A stretch of DNA of 64,000 bases from assembly GCF_016908015.1 (NCBI RefSeq), contig NZ_JAFBDB010000003.1, positions 62,001 through 126,000 on the forward strand. The letters are read 5' to 3'. Each line of letters opens with the position of its first letter. Position 1 is the stretch's first letter. This document shows, in pieces, positions 60,968 to 64,000 of the stretch. The notes under the pieces were generated by a model. The model was given only the letters and a program-made list of their open reading frames with translations, did no database searches and was not told the origin of the DNA. Source of the DNA: Clostridium pascui (lineage in GTDB: Bacteria > Bacillota > Clostridia > Clostridiales > Clostridiaceae). Made by a program: the position numbers and the translations under genes.

Positions 60968-62287
60968 TTATTTAGAAAATGCGTTATATATTGATCTTAC
61001 TGCATTTTCAAAATTACTATTTTCAACTCCTACGATTATATTTATCTCGCTAGACCCCTGACTTATCATGGTTACATTTATATCTTCCTTAGCTAAAGCT
61101 TCAAAAATTTTAGCTGATATTCCTATTGTCCTTAACATACCTATGCCAACTACAGCTACTAATGCTATATCAGGATGTATATCTATAGAATCAGGCTTAC
61201 ATTTAATTTCTATTTCCTTTAATATTCTCTCTAATTTACCATCAAGCTGTGATTGTGCTATCACAAGGGATACTGTATCTACCCCCGAAGGTATGTGCTC
61301 AAAGGATACATTATTATCTTCTAATACTGAAAGAATTCTTCTACAATACCCCTGTTCTATATTCATCATGCTTTTTTCAATAGTTATAATGGTAAAATCC
61401 TTTTTTCCTGCTACTCCTGTAATACTTCCTGCATAGCTTGCTGGTAATAAATCATTTATTATATAAGTTCCTTCATCATCGGGACTATTTGTGTTTTTAA
61501 TATTTATGGGAATGTTTGCCTTTCTTACAGGAAAAATTGCTTCTTCATGTAAGACTGTAGCTCCCATGTAAGACAGTTCTCTTAGTTCTCTATAGGTAAT
61601 ATTTTTAATATTCTTAGGATTTTCTACTATTCTAGGATCTGCCATCAAAAATCCTGATACATCTGTCCAATTTTCATATAGCTCTGCATCTACTCCTCTT
61701 GCTATAATAGAACCTGTTACATCTGAACCTCCCCTTGAGAAAGTTCTTACCTCTCCATTTGGCATAGCGCCATAAAATCCAGGTATTACTGCCTTATCTA
61801 TCTTTAGTAACCTTTCACTTACAGCTCTTTGAGTTCTTTCTTCATCAAAATTTCCCTTTTTATCAAAGAAAACTATCTCTGCTGGGTCAACAAATTCATA
61901 CTTAAGAAAGTCAGCTAGTATAAGCCCATTTAAATACTCTCCTCTACTTGCTGTATAATCAGCAGATGCTCCCTTTGCTATATTGGTTTTTATTTCTTTC
62001 AAATATTTTTTGATATCAATTGTTACATCTAGCTCTTCTACTAATTCTAAAAATCTATTTTCAATTACCCTAAATACATCCTCAAATGGAATGCTTTGTT
62101 CAACATGAGCATGACATAAATAAAGTAAATCTGTAATTTTATGATCTTCTTTATATCTTTTGCCTGGTGCTGATGGAACTATATACCTTCTTTTTTCATT
62201 GGCTAGTGCTATAGATTTTACCTTTTTAAATTGATTACTATCTGCAAGAGAACTTCCCCCAAATTTAGCAACTATTATATCATTCAT
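60968..62287 (-). CDS. aspartate kinase
   Basis: About 439 residues; ATG 62287 (MNDIIVAKFGGSSLAD) follows GTGGGG. Kinase domain with KFGGSSLAD at the start and the SRGGSDVTGSIIARGV region (about 190), then two ACT domains from about 300 (FTIITIEKSMMNIEQGYCR; GMLRTIGISAKIFEALAKEDINVTMISQGSSEINI). First step of the aspartate family pathway; location beside hom and thrB suggests the threonine-sensitive isozyme. Confidence 0.94.
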   Translation of the reverse strand: MNDIIVAKFGGSSLADSNQFKKVKSIALANEKRRYIVPSAPGKRYKEDHKITDLLYLCHAHVEQSIPFEDVFRVIENRFLELVEELDVTIDIKKYLKEIKTNIAKGASADYTASRGEYLNGLILADFLKYEFVDPAEIVFFDKKGNFDEERTQRAVSERLLKIDKAVIPGFYGAMPNGEVRTFSRGGSDVTGSIIARGVDAELYENWTDVSGFLMADPRIVENPKNIKNITYRELRELSYMGATVLHEEAIFPVRKANIPINIKNTNSPDDEGTYIINDLLPASYAGSITGVAGKKDFTIITIEKSMMNIEQGYCRRILSVLEDNNVSFEHIPSGVDTVSLVIAQSQLDGKLERILKEIEIKCKPDSIDIHPDIALVAVVGIGMLRTIGISAKIFEALAKEDINVTMISQGSSEINIIVGVENSNFENAVRSIYNAFSK

Positions 62288-62311
62288 TGTTATTACCCCA
62301 CTTTTCAAAAT

Positions 62312-63199
62312 TTAATATGCCCTTACTACAGCCCCTCTTAGATCTAAATTAAGTTCTTTTACTATCCATTCCAAGTTTAAACTCTTTAATGATTGCTTTA
62401 TACTATTAGTAAATATCATATCTTTTTCTTCTAACAATGCCATTATCGTAGGACCTGCACCACTTAAAAATACCCCTAGTGCTCCTAGTTCTTTACTTGT
62501 GTTTACAACTTCATCATAAGACTCAATTAGTTTACCTCTATAAGGCTGATGAAGCTTGTCCTGACACGCTACTTTTAACATATCAAAATTCCCGTTTGTA
62601 AGTGATGTTATCATAAGTGATACTCTTCCTACATTAAATATGGCATCTTTATAGGCTACTTCCTTTGGAAGAACAGCTCTGCTCTTTTCTGTAGATAATC
62701 TAAAATTAGGAATTAATGCACAAAACTTAATTCCTTCTTTTATGTTTATTTTATCGTAGTACACATTATCATTTTCATAAATTGCTGTGGTCATACCCCC
62801 TAGAAGTGCAGGCACTATGTTATCAGGGTGCCCTTCTATTTCTGTAGCTAATCTTAATATATCATCTGTATCTAGTTTATTTCCTGCAATAACATTAGCT
62901 CCAAGTACCCCTGCAACTATACAAGATGCGCTGCTTCCAAGTCCCCTTGAAGTAGGTATATCTGACTTTATTATTATTTTTATTCCCTTTTCTTTATAGC
63001 CTATTTTTTCAAAGCATCTTTTCATTGAAGTATATACTAAATTTTTTTCATTTCTATACTGTTCTTCACAACCTTCTATAATTAATCCTTTTTCTATTTC
63101 TTCTATATAAAATTTGTTATATAAATTCAGCCCTACACCTAAAGTATCAAATCCAGGCCCAAAATTAGCACTTGTAGCTGGTACTACTACTTCTACCAT
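62312..63199 (-). CDS. thrB: homoserine kinase
   Basis: A 295-residue GHMP-family kinase. N-terminal [25 protein letters not shown] loop [21 protein letters not shown] (about 87-107) and C-terminal [13 protein letters not shown] are all present. Phosphorylates homoserine for threonine synthase. 8 bp separate it from thrC. Confidence 0.96.
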   Translation of the reverse strand: MVEVVVPATSANFGPGFDTLGVGLNLYNKFYIEEIEKGLIIEGCEEQYRNEKNLVYTSMKRCFEKIGYKEKGIKIIIKSDIPTSRGLGSSASCIVAGVLGANVIAGNKLDTDDILRLATEIEGHPDNIVPALLGGMTTAIYENDNVYYDKINIKEGIKFCALIPNFRLSTEKSRAVLPKEVAYKDAIFNVGRVSLMITSLTNGNFDMLKVACQDKLHQPYRGKLIESYDEVVNTSKELGALGVFLSGAGPTIMALLEEKDMIFTNSIKQSLKSLNLEWIVKELNLDLRGAVVRAY

Positions 63200-63207
63200 A
63201 ATATCAC

Positions 63208-64000
63208 CTATACCTTAAGAAATTTTTTTATTTCTTCTTTTATTTCTTTCTTTTTACAAACATTATTATGAAGGATATCTTTGCTTTCTATATTGTTTAT
63301 AGCATCTGGAATCTCTACTCCTGCAAAAGCAGAAAGTTTATGCACTAAATCGAAATCACTTAGCTCATCATTATCTATTTTTAACGCCTTACATACATCT
63401 CTAGGAAATTTGAACGGACTAGCTGTAGACACAACGATAGTTTTTCTATTATCTCCAGTAGCTTGTTTATAATCCCTATATGCCTTATAAGCTACAGCTG
63501 TATGTGTATCAACCAAATATGATGTATCTTCGAAAATATCCCTTATAGTTTTATAAGTTTCTTCATCACTAGCAAAATTGGAGTAAAAACTATCCAATTC
63601 ATTTTTCATGCTTTTATCTATAATATATTGACCTTTATCATTTAGTTCTCTCATAAACCCATCTACTTTGTTCTCATTTTCATTACTAATATGATATAAA
63701 AGTCTTTCTAAATTACTAGAAACCAATATATCCATAGAAGGAGAAATCGTTACTTTAAACTCTCTATTTTTGTTATATATTCCTTCATTAAAGAAATCAC
63801 AAAGTACATTGTTTTCATTAGACGCACATATTAACTTATTTATAGGAAGTCCCATCTTCTTGGCATAATATGCAGCCAATATATTACCAAAGTTTCCTGT
63901 AGGCACAGCCACATTTATGCTTTCACCTTCTTTGATCTCTCTATTCTTTAACATGCATAGGTATGAATATATGTAATATACTATTTGTGGTACAAGTCTT
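63208..64000 (-). CDS. thrC: threonine synthase, C-terminal part (cut by window edge)
   Basis: About 264 codons of a PLP enzyme that turns O-phosphohomoserine into threonine. The frame is open to the window edge ([19 protein letters not shown]), so the real start lies outside; the ATG at 63954 is internal. The PLP-phosphate loop [25 protein letters not shown] is visible, as is the late [19 protein letters not shown]. First gene of the threonine operon in this window. Confidence 0.94.
   Translation of the reverse strand, partial: RLVPQIVYYIYSYLCMLKNREIKEGESINVAVPTGNFGNILAAYYAKKMGLPINKLICASNENNVLCDFFNEGIYNKNREFKVTISPSMDILVSSNLERLLYHISNENENKVDGFMRELNDKGQYIIDKSMKNELDSFYSNFASDEETYKTIRDIFEDTSYLVDTHTAVAYKAYRDYKQATGDNRKTIVVSTASPFKFPRDVCKALKIDNDELSDFDLVHKLSAFAGVEIPDAINNIESKDILHNNVCKKKEIKEEIKKFLKV

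Noticed and set aside
61068-61436. Plus-strand open frames opposite the aspartate kinase and other genes
   Set aside because: Shadows of well-identified minus-strand genes; composition mirrors the real coding strand.
1-64000. CRISPR array, tRNA or rRNA genes
   Set aside because: No regularly spaced repeats, no cloverleaf with CCA-type end and no rRNA-like GC-rich block was seen while reading both strands; short structured RNAs could still be missed.

Overview
The window is AT-rich, has long intergenic T/A tracts, strong GGAGG-type ribosome binding sites and frequent TTG/GTG starts. Its gene content (4-hydroxybutyryl-CoA dehydratase, [FeFe]-hydrogenase maturases, 2-hydroxyacyl-CoA dehydratase activase, agr-type signalling) points to a strictly anaerobic, spore-former-type Bacillota, most likely Clostridium sensu lato. 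No rRNA, tRNA, CRISPR array, IS element or prophage was seen. All calls rest on reading the sequence; no database was searched.

Region 1 (1-12.6 kb, almost all on the minus strand) is catabolic and accessory. A 4-hydroxybutyrate operon (abfD, a NifU-like protein, a small Cys-motif protein, and a 4-hydroxybutyrate CoA-transferase cut by the window edge) has a near-consensus sigma-54 promoter. The gene for a PAS/AAA+/HTH sigma-54 activator lies just upstream. Next comes a LuxC / LuxE / acyl-CoA ligase / acyl-carrier-protein operon without luciferase genes; it also has a -24/-12 promoter candidate. Both promoters have the same type of inverted-repeat element (consensus YGYTGC-N6-GCAACR) exactly 109 bp upstream of the -24 box, which suggests one small sigma-54 regulon. 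A three-gene acyl-CoA dehydratase activase operon follows. It ends in a 109-codon gene with an in-frame TGA at codon 34 and a SECIS-like hairpin directly behind it: a probable small selenoprotein that ordinary ORF calling misses.

Region 2 (12.6-45 kb) is mostly housekeeping and transport: purine permease, membrane Ser/Thr kinase, metallo-beta-lactamase-fold hydrolase, DNA polymerase IV, MscS channel, M20 peptidase and a YjeM-type amino acid permease. A nucleoside uptake and breakdown operon (BMP lipoprotein, ABC ATPase, two permeases, two nucleoside hydrolases, amidohydrolase, ADP-ribosylglycohydrolase-like protein, LacI regulator) has a LacI-type operator just downstream of its promoter. After it come a YARHG protein, two NlpC/P60 cell-wall hydrolases, a two-component system, feoAB with DtxR/IdeR-like boxes, a small hypothetical, a rhodanese, and hydG-hydF.

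Region 3 (45-59.3 kb) is a class I lanthipeptide cluster under an agr-type quorum-sensing module. The order of transcription is agrA, agrC, agrD (51 aa, read directly from the DNA), agrB, lanB, lanA precursor, CPBP protease, two iron-sulfur flavoproteins, lanC, traX-like, ABC exporter, and a frameshifted second CPBP protease. The precursor has five cysteines including the last residue. Its gene is bracketed by 27-bp near-perfect inverted repeats. No dedicated LanP protease, C39-peptidase transporter or LanFEG immunity set is visible, so the CPBP proteases and the flavoproteins are the interesting unknowns.

Region 4 (59.6-64 kb) is the threonine branch in the order thrC (cut by the edge), thrB, aspartate kinase and hom, ending in a strong terminator.
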